A DNA stretch of 64,000 nt from Streptomyces phaeofaciens (GCF_014648915.1 NZ_BMSA01000018.1:62001-126000); one strand, 5' to 3'. Counted from the first letter of the stretch, positions 25,885-34,607 are shown. The notes: generated by a model not told the origin, from the letters alone. Made by a program: numbers and translations.

Positions 25885-28152
25885 ATGACCGACGAGCTCG
25901 ACGTCTCCCACCTGCAGGCACTGGATCTGGACTCCGGTCTGACGGACGCGGCGACCGGACCGAACATGACCATGGCGGGAGACACCTTCCAGCCGGGTCT
26001 CCTGGGCGACGTGATCGCCCACCAGGCGGAGCTCCCGGCCGACCGGATCCCCGTACTGGAGACCGCGCCGACGGAGTCCGGGGAGGTGCTCAGGAGCGGC
26101 GACGGGACCGTGTGCTTCGTACCCGTCGCCGTCCTGCCGACCCGCTCGAAGAGGTCCAAGACGCCCGCCGTGTTCCTGGAGGAGGACGACGCCGGCAGAT
26201 GGAGCCTGCTGGTGTGGATCGACCTGGTCCGGCCGGACGGCGCTCCTCCCGAGGCGCAGGCGCTGCCGTTGAGCGACATTGCGGCTGTCCTCACCGCCAC
26301 GGCACCGGAGACCGGGGCCGATTTCACCTCGGTGAGCGACCTGCCACCGCCCGAGGGCGTGGTGCGCCGTCTGGCACTCGCCGTCGCAGTGGACCCGGCC
26401 GTCATGGCGGACACCCTGCGCACCGACATGAACGCGGCCATCGTCGTGAGCGGAACGGTGTACTACCGCGACCAGAACAGCGCCTCACCCACCCCCGAGG
26501 AAGAGGAGCAGTTCCAGGTCGCGCAGTTGTCCCGGCGCGAGACCCTCGACCAGTTCCGGGCGGACGGCGGCTCGGACGAACAGGCCTACCGGCTCGCCCA
26601 GACCCTGGACGAGCAGATCCAGGCATCGACGCTGGAGCTGCTCCATGTCGACAACGCCTCGATGCTCCTCGGGCCGGGCGGGGGAGGGGTCCTGCTCTAC
26701 CTGCCGCCGTCCGACAAGCCCAACCGCCCGATCTACTACCACTGGAACTTCAAGAGCGGCGCGGACTCCCAGGAGGGGCTCGACCCGGACAACGTGTGGA
26801 TCGAGAGCGGAGCCGGCATGTGGCAGGTGTCGCCTCTGCCCAACCAGTACTTCGTGATCCCGCACGAGTACCGGCTCGCCTTCGACGTCGAGCGGGGCAC
26901 GCCCGCCATGAGCGTGCTGCTCGTCCGGGAAGCCGGGGCGGACGCCGCCACCCAGACATGGAAGGTCCGCGTCCGGTTCAAGGTGGTGCCCTGGCTCGAC
27001 CCCCGCGAGACCGAGAAGCTTCGCGCGGTGATCGCCGAGCTGGAAGGGGTGTCCTATCCGCAGCTGGTGATGGGCGGATACGCCAAAGCCACGTTCGATC
27101 AGTCGTCCTGGCTGAAGGACCTGGGCGGCAGGGAACTGAGTGCGGACAGCGAGACCACGCAAGTGGACGCCCGCGGGTTCGAGTTGGTGCTCGACTGCTC
27201 GATGGAGTTCTACACACTGCTCGCCCAGCTCCTCGCACCGCCCGCGGGAGCCGCCACCGGCGTCGAGGGACGCGTGCTGCTCGACCTGAAGAGCTCGCCG
27301 GACGAGGAGGCGCCGCCGGCGCGCAGGGAGATTCCGGTCCGCATCCGACTGGACCGCCCGGACGACGGATTCCTCACGACGGAGCAGATCACGGCCCCGT
27401 TCCCCGATCCCGCGACCTGGCCGACGGGATGGACACCGCCCTTCTACGCCAAGGTGCGAAGCGCCGGCGCCGTACGGGCGGATGTCGCCGGGGTGACGGC
27501 GGCCCTGCTCGTGCTGGATCCGTTGACCGGCGTGCCCGTGGACCACGCCGCCGCGGCAGCGACGCCCGCGGCCTTCCCTGTCGGCCTGCCGGATGCTCCC
27601 CCCGTGCAGCCGCCGCCCGAAGCGGCCCCGGCCGGGGCACCTCCCGCGTTCCAGCCGCCGGCCAATCCGCCGGTGGGTAACGGGGAGGTGCTGCTGAGAC
27701 TGACCCAGAGCGAGCGCATCCCCGTCGACCCCCGCCTGGTGAGCTCCCTGGCGCTCGACTTCACCGGAGTGACCGTGCATCTGGATCCCGCGGTGACGCT
27801 GGAACGGGTCCACCAACTCGGCACCTCCACCGGCCTGGTGGCCCGGGTGGAGGTCAGCAGCTACCAGCTCAAGCATCCGGAGAGCCTGCCGCCCGAACTG
27901 GCCGACGTGTTCGGCATCGACGTGGAGGTGAGACGTGGCTCCGCCGACGCCGTGACGGTGAGCCTCAACCGCGACGTGCCGGAGGCGAGTCTCGACATCC
28001 CCTTCGGGTTCTCCGACCTGGTGGCCGGCGTGCGCCCGGACCAGCCGAAGTTCGAGTACCGGCGGCGAAACGTGGCGACCAAGGGGACGGGCCCGTACTC
28101 GGCCTGGGAATCCGTCGTGGGCAAGAGCCTGCACGTCACCCCGGTCACCTGA
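25885..28152 (+). CDS. Large cluster protein of a different family
   Basis: 755 residues, unrecognised. It lacks the FPDHADP and PSLxGxN motifs. Visible features are a glycine-rich LLGPGGGGVLLYLPPSDKP, a strand-rich IYYHWNFKSGAD, TWKVRVRFKVVPWLDP and a Pro/Ala-rich stretch near residues 555-595 (PVQPPPEAAPAGAPP). The C-terminus is basic (KFEYRRRNVATKGTG). GAAGGAG sits seven bases before ATG, 31 bases after the previous gene, so it is part of the same operon and probably of the same assembly. Confidence 0.8.
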   Translation: MTDELDVSHLQALDLDSGLTDAATGPNMTMAGDTFQPGLLGDVIAHQAELPADRIPVLETAPTESGEVLRSGDGTVCFVPVAVLPTRSKRSKTPAVFLEEDDAGRWSLLVWIDLVRPDGAPPEAQALPLSDIAAVLTATAPETGADFTSVSDLPPPEGVVRRLALAVAVDPAVMADTLRTDMNAAIVVSGTVYYRDQNSASPTPEEEEQFQVAQLSRRETLDQFRADGGSDEQAYRLAQTLDEQIQASTLELLHVDNASMLLGPGGGGVLLYLPPSDKPNRPIYYHWNFKSGADSQEGLDPDNVWIESGAGMWQVSPLPNQYFVIPHEYRLAFDVERGTPAMSVLLVREAGADAATQTWKVRVRFKVVPWLDPRETEKLRAVIAELEGVSYPQLVMGGYAKATFDQSSWLKDLGGRELSADSETTQVDARGFELVLDCSMEFYTLLAQLLAPPAGAATGVEGRVLLDLKSSPDEEAPPARREIPVRIRLDRPDDGFLTTEQITAPFPDPATWPTGWTPPFYAKVRSAGAVRADVAGVTAALLVLDPLTGVPVDHAAAAATPAAFPVGLPDAPPVQPPPEAAPAGAPPAFQPPANPPVGNGEVLLRLTQSERIPVDPRLVSSLALDFTGVTVHLDPAVTLERVHQLGTSTGLVARVEVSSYQLKHPESLPPELADVFGIDVEVRRGSADAVTVSLNRDVPEASLDIPFGFSDLVAGVRPDQPKFEYRRRNVATKGTGPYSAWESVVGKSLHVTPVT

Positions 28153-28268
28153 ACGCACGAGAAAGCGAGAGCGAGGCGAGACACCATGCGAGTTCCACGC
28201 CGGCCGGCTCGCGCCCAGGTGGCCCGACACCGGCATGACCGAGGCGTGACGTCCCCCAGGAGGGTGCC

Positions 28269-29159
28269 GTGACCAGGACATCAGCTCTGCTCATCGCCGC
28301 GCTGACAGCGGGCGTGACCGGCCTCGGCCTCACCCCCGCGGCACCGGTGCCGGCCTCGGACGAACCCGATGCCTGTGTCGAGGGCTACGTCTGGAGGCTG
28401 ACGTCGCCCGATGACCATGTCTGTGTGCCTCAGGCGGTCCAGGACCAGGCTGCGGCCGACAACAGCCAGGAGGAGGCGCGGCGCAATCCCGAGGGCGGAC
28501 CGTACGGACCGGCGACCTGCTTGGAGGGTTACGTCTGGCGGGAGGCGACCCCGGAGGACCTCGTGTGCGTCGTGCCCGAGGTCCGTACCACAACCGCGCA
28601 GGAGAACGCCGAGGCGCCGAACCGCTGGAAGGCCACGGTGCGTGCGGACGGGTCGAACGCCTACCCGTTCCTCTACGCTGCCGCGTCGTACGCGATCACC
28701 ATCCTGCCCGCGGGACGCGGCGCGGAGGAACTGTCCGTGCTCGTGGTCGACGCCGAAGGCGCGGCGACGGAGAGCGGAACCGGAACGACGGTCGCGAACG
28801 ATCAAGGCACACCGAGTCAGCGGTTCGAATTCCAGCGGTGGGGCGGCGGAGCGGCCCTGTCCAACGCCTTCCAGATCGTGGACGGTTCGCAGGGAGGCTG
28901 TCTGACCGTTGCGGAATTCGGCAAGGGGAACGGAACCAAGGTGGTCGCGAGTTCGTGCAAGGGCGACGCCAACCAGATCTGGTCGCTGGCCGGCCGACGT
29001 GACGGTTCCTGGGACCTGCGCGTACGTCACAGCGGCAAGTGCCTGACGGCGCACAACCCGACGCTGACAGCACCGTCCGCGGGAGCGTATCTGGAGCAGT
29101 GGGACTGCCTCGGCGGGAAGAACCAGTCCTGGCGCGTCGCGCCCGCGTCCACGGAGTGA
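28269..29159 (+). CDS. Secreted ricin-type beta-trefoil lectin protein
   Basis: 296 residues. A signal peptide (LLIAALTAGVTGLGLTPAA) is followed by two copies of a short cysteine module: ACVEGYVWRLTSPDDHVCV and TCLEGYVWREATPEDLVCV. The C-terminal ~110 residues are a ricin-B-type trefoil with CLTVAEFGKGNGTKV, QIWSL, KCLTAH and NQSW repeats, expected to bind carbohydrate outside the cell. GTG start with AGGAGG upstream. The gene ends at a strong terminator, closing the plus-strand arm. The duplicated module is not a family I can name. Confidence 0.85.
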   Translation: MTRTSALLIAALTAGVTGLGLTPAAPVPASDEPDACVEGYVWRLTSPDDHVCVPQAVQDQAAADNSQEEARRNPEGGPYGPATCLEGYVWREATPEDLVCVVPEVRTTTAQENAEAPNRWKATVRADGSNAYPFLYAAASYAITILPAGRGAEELSVLVVDAEGAATESGTGTTVANDQGTPSQRFEFQRWGGGAALSNAFQIVDGSQGGCLTVAEFGKGNGTKVVASSCKGDANQIWSLAGRRDGSWDLRVRHSGKCLTAHNPTLTAPSAGAYLEQWDCLGGKNQSWRVAPASTE

Positions 29160-29181
29160 CGTGGAGTGACGTTCAGCGCCC

Positions 29182-29235
29182 GAATCGCACAGAGGTCTCC
29201 GAGGGCAGAGCCCCTCGGAGACCTCTGTGCGATTC
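29182..29235. terminator. Perfect 24-bp-stem terminator
   Basis: The arms at 29182-29205 and 29212-29235 are exact inverse complements (start GAATCGCACAGAGG, end CCTCTGTGCGATTC) around a six-base loop. It lies between the lectin gene and the convergent LGFP gene and should stop both transcripts. Confidence 0.85.
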
Positions 29236-29252
29236 CCCGCGAGAGCGGCCGG

Positions 29253-29762
29253 TCAGCTGTCGTCGTACCGAGTGGCCTGCTGGGCGGTCGCCCCCTGTTC
29301 CGGTGACCAACGGATGTACCCGCCCTGGAACTGGCTGTAGCGGCCGTTGCCCTCGCCTCGCTCGTCGGAGGTCGGGTAGCGGAGGTAGCAGTTCTCCCAG
29401 CCCATGTTCGCCCACTGGTCACGGATCGCGCCGTGCACCTCGTGCGGGCCGGTCTGCACGGTCCAGTAGATCGAGCCGCCCTCGAAATGGTTGAAGCGTC
29501 CCACGCCGTCGGGGCAGCCCAGTTCGTCCGTCACCGGATAGCCGAGAAAGCCCCTCGATCCGCCGAGCTGGGCGTACTTGACGCGGATGTCCCCGTGGAC
29601 CTCGTGCGCGCCGGTCCCGGGGGACCAGTAGATGGAACCTTCCGTGTAGTCCCGCGACGTGCCGCGCCCATCGGGGTTCGGCCCTTCACCGCTTCCGGCA
29701 CCCGCGTCGAACGGCGGGCCGATCCACGTGATCTGGTTCCACTTGTCGTCGATGGCAGTCAT
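29253..29762 (-). CDS. LGFP-repeat protein
   Basis: 169 residues containing about three LGFP-type repeats, e.g. LGGSRGFLGYPVTDE and the less conserved YLRYPTSDE, each followed by F(E/Q)GG(S/Y)IYW-like strands. LGFP repeats occur in actinomycete cell-surface proteins and are thought to bind the envelope. There is no signal peptide, so export would need another route or attachment to a partner. GGAG precedes the ATG. Last gene of the minus-strand trio 31189-29253. Confidence 0.8.
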   Translation of the reverse strand: MTAIDDKWNQITWIGPPFDAGAGSGEGPNPDGRGTSRDYTEGSIYWSPGTGAHEVHGDIRVKYAQLGGSRGFLGYPVTDELGCPDGVGRFNHFEGGSIYWTVQTGPHEVHGAIRDQWANMGWENCYLRYPTSDERGEGNGRYSQFQGGYIRWSPEQGATAQQATRYDDS

Positions 29763-29795
29763 GACCGATCTCCGGGTTCGCCTGGGAAACGCCCG

Positions 29796-30488
29796 TCAGA
29801 ACGGCTCCCTGGCCAGGATGCCGTTGAGTGGCAGAAGGTCGAAGAAGTGGTGCTCGCCCGCGGGCTCGTACCGTACGACAGCACCGTAGTGAGGTACGCG
29901 CGTCAGTGTCCGCGGACGTGCCTGGGGGGCGGCCTCGGCCAGCGACTCGCACACGGAGCCGTGCCGGTAGCCCGCGTCGCGGAGGGCGTCACCGGTCGGC
30001 TCCGCCGTGGGTCCCGGGGACGATGTGAGGAGGGGCAGATAGAGCCTGGCGACTCCCTTGTCCGCGCAGGCCCGGGCCAGGGTGCGGCCGGTCAGTCCGT
30101 CGTCGGCCTCGTCACCCGGGGCGAACAGCGCCAGCATCACCCGCAGAGGGGCCTCGCCCACGCACGGCCAGCTCTCCGAGAAGTCCCCGCCGTCGTCCGG
30201 CTCACCGCTCTCCCGCGGCCCGTACGTTCCCGTGTTCCCGGGCCGCGGCAGGGCGGCGGCTTCGTCGAAGTACGCCCACCTCCAGCCCTCGGCCTGCCCG
30301 TCGGCGTTGCCCGCGTGCGCGCCCTGCTCCCGGGCCTTCGTGTACCCGTGGTGCCGGGAGGGCAGCGTCCTGGGAACGTGCGGCGGTGAGCTGATCCCGG
30401 CTTCGTAGCCGTGCTGCCAGCCCCTGAACTCGGCCGGCACGAACACGTCCGGGTCCTCGGGGACCGGGTAGGGGTTGTGATGGGTCAT
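29796..30488 (-). CDS. Hypothetical protein between LGFP and M23 genes
   Basis: 230 residues, unrecognised. It starts MTHHNPYPVPEDPDVFVPAE and holds EGWRWAYFDEAAALP and LRVMLALFAPGDE, with a C-terminal FFDLLPLNGILAREPF. No signal peptide or membrane segment. GAGGAG lies six bases before the ATG. Spacing to its neighbours is 20 and 33 bases, so it is in one operon with the peptidase and LGFP genes. Confidence 0.7.
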   Translation of the reverse strand: MTHHNPYPVPEDPDVFVPAEFRGWQHGYEAGISSPPHVPRTLPSRHHGYTKAREQGAHAGNADGQAEGWRWAYFDEAAALPRPGNTGTYGPRESGEPDDGGDFSESWPCVGEAPLRVMLALFAPGDEADDGLTGRTLARACADKGVARLYLPLLTSSPGPTAEPTGDALRDAGYRHGSVCESLAEAAPQARPRTLTRVPHYGAVVRYEPAGEHHFFDLLPLNGILAREPF

Positions 30489-30508
30489 GACCGGCTCCTC
30501 GCTCCCGC

Positions 30509-31189
30509 TCACCAGGTGGGCTTGGCGACGTTGCCGTAGGACCAGGCGGGGCCCTTCGACATCTCGAAGTGCAGATGCGGTCCTGTGGAGTTGCCCGTCG
30601 TGCCGACCTTGCCGAGTTGCTGTCCGGCAGCGACGTGCTGGCCGGCGTTCACCTGCCGCTGTGAGAGGTGGCAGTACGTGTAGACATATCCGTTGTCTGC
30701 GGCGAGCCCGATCCACTGGCCGTACTCTTTGCCCCGCTCGTTGGACCAGGTGATCGTTCCGCTGCGTACGGCGACCACGGGGACCCCGGAGCCGGCGGCG
30801 TAGTCCTGGCCGGTGTGTCGGCCGACACCGTCGGGCTTCCAGGCGTACGGGCCGCGCTCGTAGAATTCGAAGCTGACTTTGTGGCCGGGCACGGGGGAGG
30901 GCACCCTGCCGGGACGCCTCGCAGGGGTCGGCGCGCCCCTGTCCTCGACGCGGAAGAGGCCGCTGAGGCGGCCCAGGGTGGCCAGGGAGGTGGGGCCCGG
31001 TACGCCGTCGGCGTCGGGACCCGTGAAGCCCTGGGCGAGCTGTTCGGCGCGGTAGGCGGCCTTGGTCTGGTCTCCGAAGAGGCCGGTGGCGCCGTCGGAG
31101 ATCTTGCGGCCCCGTTTGATCAGGGCCTTCTGTACGGTGCGTACGTCCTCGTTCCGCTTGCCGAACTGGACGTTGGACAGAGCAACCAT
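30509..31189 (-). CDS. Peptidoglycan-binding, M23 (LytM-type) peptidase
   Basis: 226 residues. The N-terminal ~75 residues are a peptidoglycan-binding-like domain (GKRNEDVRTVQKALIKRG, TGLFGDQTKAAYR). The C-terminal domain has the M23 zinc motifs: HTGQD (HxxxD), YTYCHLS and GPHLHFE (HxH). The expected activity is cutting cell-wall peptide crosslinks. The protein starts MVALSNVQFGKRNEDVRTVQ with no signal peptide, unlike most M23 enzymes, so it may leave the cell by a non-Sec route or by lysis. First gene of the trio next to the large-protein cluster. Confidence 0.85.
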   Translation of the reverse strand: MVALSNVQFGKRNEDVRTVQKALIKRGRKISDGATGLFGDQTKAAYRAEQLAQGFTGPDADGVPGPTSLATLGRLSGLFRVEDRGAPTPARRPGRVPSPVPGHKVSFEFYERGPYAWKPDGVGRHTGQDYAAGSGVPVVAVRSGTITWSNERGKEYGQWIGLAADNGYVYTYCHLSQRQVNAGQHVAAGQQLGKVGTTGNSTGPHLHFEMSKGPAWSYGNVAKPTW

Positions 31190-31507
31190 GACAAGGCCTT
31201 CTCAATGGTGCGGGCACGGAGCCGTGGCCGAGCCCCGGTTTTCCACGGAATTCCCCTCCGAGACGATCGCTCTGGAGGCCATGGCGTCCGATCCGACTTC
31301 GTGCGTCGTCATTCGAGGGTACGGAATCGATGTCAGTGCGGCGTCAATCTGACGTCATCGACGGGAGGTCGACGTCCTCACCCGGTGGAAGACGTCGCCC
31401 AGGGAAGACGGCATGAGAACGCGACCCCTGTTTCATGATCTTCGGCTTCGAGAACCGTGATCATCAGGAGTCGCGTTCGCCATTTCCCGCCGGGCCGCCT
31501 TAGGCGA
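31190..31507. other. Gene-free region
   Basis: No supportable coding sequence. It must hold the promoter of the minus-strand trio starting at 31189. The short GACGTC-rich stretch near 31310-31380 contains several small dyads, none long enough to call. Confidence 0.4.
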
Positions 31508-31966
31508 TCACCTGTGCATGCGCACGGTGAAGTTCTCCGTCTCGCCGGAATTCCATTTGATGTAGTCCTGAACCGACAAGTAGGCCGAGTCCCGGGTCAG
31601 GCGCAGCTGCTCGGTCGCGTTGTTCCATGTGTACTTGGCGTACTGGGCACCCGCGACGTACCTGCTGGGGGACAGTTTCTTCGTGCGGCCCTTGTCCCAG
31701 GCACAGTCCTTCGTCGCGTCGTAGTCGCACGTGGAATAGGCCCTGACGTAGAGGCCGCAGCTTTCTGAAACCGTCACGTCGATGCGGCTCAGCCTGTCAT
31801 TGCTTGAATACCACTTGCCGGGAAGCTGACTTGTGGTGAGGCAGGCTGCTGCCTGTTTCGCCGAGACGAGTGTGAAAGTGACCGACAGGGAGAGTGTCAG
31901 GGCGGCCGTGATGAGCAGGGCCATGACCCTGGACAGGGGGCTGCGGACAAACGAGACATGTGTCAT
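31508..31966 (-). CDS. Small secreted protein
   Basis: 152 residues. A signal peptide (RVMALLITAALTLSLSVTFT) ends near AKQAAAC. The mature ~115 residues are strand-rich with paired cysteines (ESCGLYVRAYSTCDYD, KDCAWDKG) and end in NSGETENFTVRMHR, suggesting a small disulfide-stabilised beta-barrel. Function unknown. GGAGG sits six bases before the chosen ATG. Confidence 0.75.
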   Translation of the reverse strand: MTHVSFVRSPLSRVMALLITAALTLSLSVTFTLVSAKQAAACLTTSQLPGKWYSSNDRLSRIDVTVSESCGLYVRAYSTCDYDATKDCAWDKGRTKKLSPSRYVAGAQYAKYTWNNATEQLRLTRDSAYLSVQDYIKWNSGETENFTVRMHR

Positions 31967-32502
31967 GGCGAACCTCCGATGGCGGGTACCAGCATGAGCG
32001 TTTCGTGGTCGCACGACACGTCCGACTGGTCTTGCCGCTTGGTGGCAGGCACGACTAGCGCAGCGCGGGAGGGTTGACGACGACGCGCTGAGGAGCGGGC
32101 GGCGAAATTCACATCCGACTCTCGCTAGTCATCGGGGTAATTCCAGTCAACGCCGGTCATCCATGTGCCGCAACTGGAGGGCGACGCAGGGGGGTTCCGC
32201 CGGTCGGTTGGTTGCGCGACGAAACGACAGCGTCCGGTGGAGCACGGTCGACGGCACGAGCCGGTCGGTGCACGGGGTCTTTTGTCGGTGGCCGACGCCG
32301 CTCACGAGGCCGTACGCGTTCTGGCCCGCTCGCGGCCGGCTGTTGTTCAGCGCGGGCGCGGCGAGGCGGGGGACACCTCCGTGGAGGCAAGGTGTGTGCG
32401 CGAATGCGGTGCCGTCGAGGCGGTCGGGCGTCGGGGACGGAGCGGTGGACACGGGCGAGGACGTGGGGGAGAGGGGGACGGCCGGGCGACGGCCGGGTCG
32501 GG
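31967..32502. other. Gene-free region upstream of the secreted protein
   Basis: About 535 bases. Several frames are open because of high GC, but none has a ribosome-binding site with a plausible protein. It contains the upstream region of the secreted-protein gene and the tail end of the response-regulator transcript. Confidence 0.35.
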
Positions 32503-33159
32503 TCAGGCGGGCCGTACGAGGCCGGTGTCGTAGGCGAAGATCACGGCCTGCACGCGGTCGCGGGCGTCGATCTTGGTGAGGATCCGGCCGATGTGGGATT
32601 TGACGGTGGACTCCGCCAGATGAAGCCGCTCGGCGATCTCTCCGTTCGTCCAGCCGGTGGCCATGGCGGTGAGGACTTCGCGTTCGCGCGGGGTGAGGTC
32701 CGCGAGCCGGCTCTGCTGTTGGGGGGAGTGGCCGGGGAGGCGGTCGCTGAAGTTGTCGATGAGTTTTCGGGTGAGGCCGGGGGAGATGACGGCGTCGCCC
32801 GCGGCCACCGCCCGTACTCCCGCGACGAGTTCTTCGGGCAGGGCGTCCTTGAGCAGGAAGCCGCTGGCTCCGGCGCGCAGGGCGTCGTAGGCGTACTCGT
32901 CGAGGTCGAAGGTGGTGAGGACGAGGATGCGGGAGCGGCCGCCGGACCCGACGATGCGACGGGTGGCCTCGATGCCGTCCATGCCGGGCATACGGACGTC
33001 CATCAGGACGACGTCCGGACGGAGTTCGGCGGTCATGCGGACCGCTTCGCTGCCGTTGGTGGCCTCGCCGACGACGGTGACGTCGGACTGGGCCTCCAGC
33101 AGCATGCTGAAGCCCATGCGTTGCAGTGCTTGGTCGTCGACGATGAGGACGGTGGTCAT
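32503..33159 (-). CDS. NarL/LuxR-family response regulator
   Basis: 218 residues. Receiver domain with acidic pair Asp8-Asp9, phosphoacceptor Asp54 (VVLMDVRMPG) and Lys in GFLLKDALP. The C-terminal LuxR helix-turn-helix reads LTPREREVLTAMATG and EIAERLHLAESTVKSHIGRI. It overlaps the kinase stop by four bases (ATGA), so the pair is translationally coupled. Likely controls the MMPL gene upstream through the palindrome at 37194-37213; that link is inference. Confidence 0.92.
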   Translation of the reverse strand: MTTVLIVDDQALQRMGFSMLLEAQSDVTVVGEATNGSEAVRMTAELRPDVVLMDVRMPGMDGIEATRRIVGSGGRSRILVLTTFDLDEYAYDALRAGASGFLLKDALPEELVAGVRAVAAGDAVISPGLTRKLIDNFSDRLPGHSPQQQSRLADLTPREREVLTAMATGWTNGEIAERLHLAESTVKSHIGRILTKIDARDRVQAVIFAYDTGLVRPA

Positions 33160-34463
33160 GAGGGGTGCTTCTCCGGGGAAACGGTCGGCGGATCGGGGAC
33201 GAGGAGCGCGCGGACGGTCCAGCCGCCCTGAGCGTTGGGGCCTGCGGTGACGCTTCCTTGGTAGAGGGCTGCTCGTTCACGCATGCCTACCAGGCCACGG
33301 CCGCCGCCGCTCGCACGGGGACGGTGTGCGGCGGCGCGGGACGGGCCCGTGTCCTCGACGGTGACGTGGACGGCGTCGGGGGTGGCCGCAAGAGACACGC
33401 TGACCGAGGTGCCGGAGGCCGCGTACCTGACCGTATTGGTCAGGGCTTCCTGGACGATGCGGTAGAGGGACAGCTGGAGGCCCGGGGGCAGGTCGGTGAG
33501 GTTGCCGTGGGTGTTCAGGGTGACGGCGGGGCCGGCCGCGCGGACGCGTTCGAGGAGGGCTTCGAGGTCGGTCAGGCCGGGCTGCGGCGCGAGCGGGGCG
33601 TGATGCGGCCGGTCGTTGTCCTCGCCGACGACGGCGAGCAGCCGGCGTAGCTCGGCCAGGGCGTCACGGCCGCTGTCACTGATGATGCGGAGCGTCTGGG
33701 CGCCGCGTTCCGGCTTGGTCGCGGCGAGCGCGGCGGCACCGTCGGCCAGGCCGACGATGACGGAGAGGGTGTGGCCGAGGATGTCGTGCATCTCCCGGGA
33801 AACGCGGGCGCGTTCCTGCGCGGTGGCGAGGCGGGCCCGCTGGTCGCGTTCCTTCTTCAAGGCGTCGATGTAGGCGCCGGCCAGTCGGCTGAGAAGACCG
33901 AGTGCGGCGAACGCGGCCATCGCGGTCATCGCCAGCAGGGTCACGACCTCAGGCCGGGTGGCGTGCTCCAGCTGGCCGCCCCTCCAGAAGACGGTCGCCC
34001 ACGCCACGAGCTGCGCGGTGGTGACACCGATGGCGAGGGCCAGTTGGCGCGGGGTGCAGTAGCGGCCGACGTTGAACAGGGCCACGACCCTCGCGGAGTC
34101 GGCACCGGTCATCACCCCCAGGGGAAGCGCCGCCACCGACACGGCGGTGGTGAGGGCGAAGACCAGCAGGGGGTGGCGCTCCCGCCACAGGAGCGGCACG
34201 GTGAAGGCGAGGAGGAGCGCCAGCTGTGCCGGGGCGTCGCCGGTGTTGTAGGGGTTGAGGTAGGAGGTGACGCCGAGCGCGGCGCAGAAGGCCGGCACCC
34301 CCCAGCGCCGGATCCTGGGGTGGGCCCGGTCGGCCCGCCGCAAGGCGGCGATCCGAAAGATGACCGAGGCGATCACGCGCTGCTCGGAATCACTGGTCAG
34401 GGTCTCCAGCATCCGGTCGTCGTCCGGGCGGGGGTCCTGCGCCGGTGCGCTCGGTGCGGTCAC
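33156..34463 (-). CDS. Sensor histidine kinase (DesK/NarL-partner type)
   Basis: 435 residues. Several membrane segments lie between about residues 55 and 195. The dimerisation motif EMHDILGHTLSVIVG places the phospho-His at 226. The HATPase domain shows LYRIVQEALTNTVRYA and GRGLVGMRERAALY. There is no extracellular sensor domain of note, so it probably senses within the membrane. GTG start with AAGGA five bases upstream. Encoded directly before its response regulator and after the MMPL transporter. Confidence 0.92.
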   Translation of the reverse strand: MTAPSAPAQDPRPDDDRMLETLTSDSEQRVIASVIFRIAALRRADRAHPRIRRWGVPAFCAALGVTSYLNPYNTGDAPAQLALLLAFTVPLLWRERHPLLVFALTTAVSVAALPLGVMTGADSARVVALFNVGRYCTPRQLALAIGVTTAQLVAWATVFWRGGQLEHATRPEVVTLLAMTAMAAFAALGLLSRLAGAYIDALKKERDQRARLATAQERARVSREMHDILGHTLSVIVGLADGAAALAATKPERGAQTLRIISDSGRDALAELRRLLAVVGEDNDRPHHAPLAPQPGLTDLEALLERVRAAGPAVTLNTHGNLTDLPPGLQLSLYRIVQEALTNTVRYAASGTSVSVSLAATPDAVHVTVEDTGPSRAAAHRPRASGGGRGLVGMRERAALYQGSVTAGPNAQGGWTVRALLVPDPPTVSPEKHPS

Positions 34464-34607
34464 GGGGGTCCTTCGCGGGTCGGGGGCCGCCCGCCGGTCC
34501 GGGGGAGTCGGACCGGCGGGCGGGGCGGGGGAGAGGGCCGGTGGGCGGCGGCCGTTCCGGTGGCCGATCGGGCCGTTGTCGGCAGCCGCCGCTGCGACGC
34601 GTTCCCG

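Noticed and set aside
23850..26441. 863-codon minus-strand frame antisense to the plus-strand cluster arm
   Set aside because: Composition is typical of an antisense shadow and there is no start signal; the sense genes share conserved motifs with their paralogues.
11702..31189. Reading the block as a contractile injection system or prophage
   Set aside because: No sheath, tube, baseplate, ATPase, terminase, portal or capsid sequence is visible; only the M23 enzyme is phage-like.
11702..31189. Reading the block as a natural-product biosynthetic cluster
   Set aside because: No PKS, NRPS, terpene, lanthipeptide or other scaffold enzyme was found; the faint prenyltransferase resemblance of the gene at 12486 is too weak.
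32163..32502. Possible gene in the gap next to the response regulator
   Set aside because: Several overlapping frames are open, but none has a ribosome-binding site, known motif or balanced composition.
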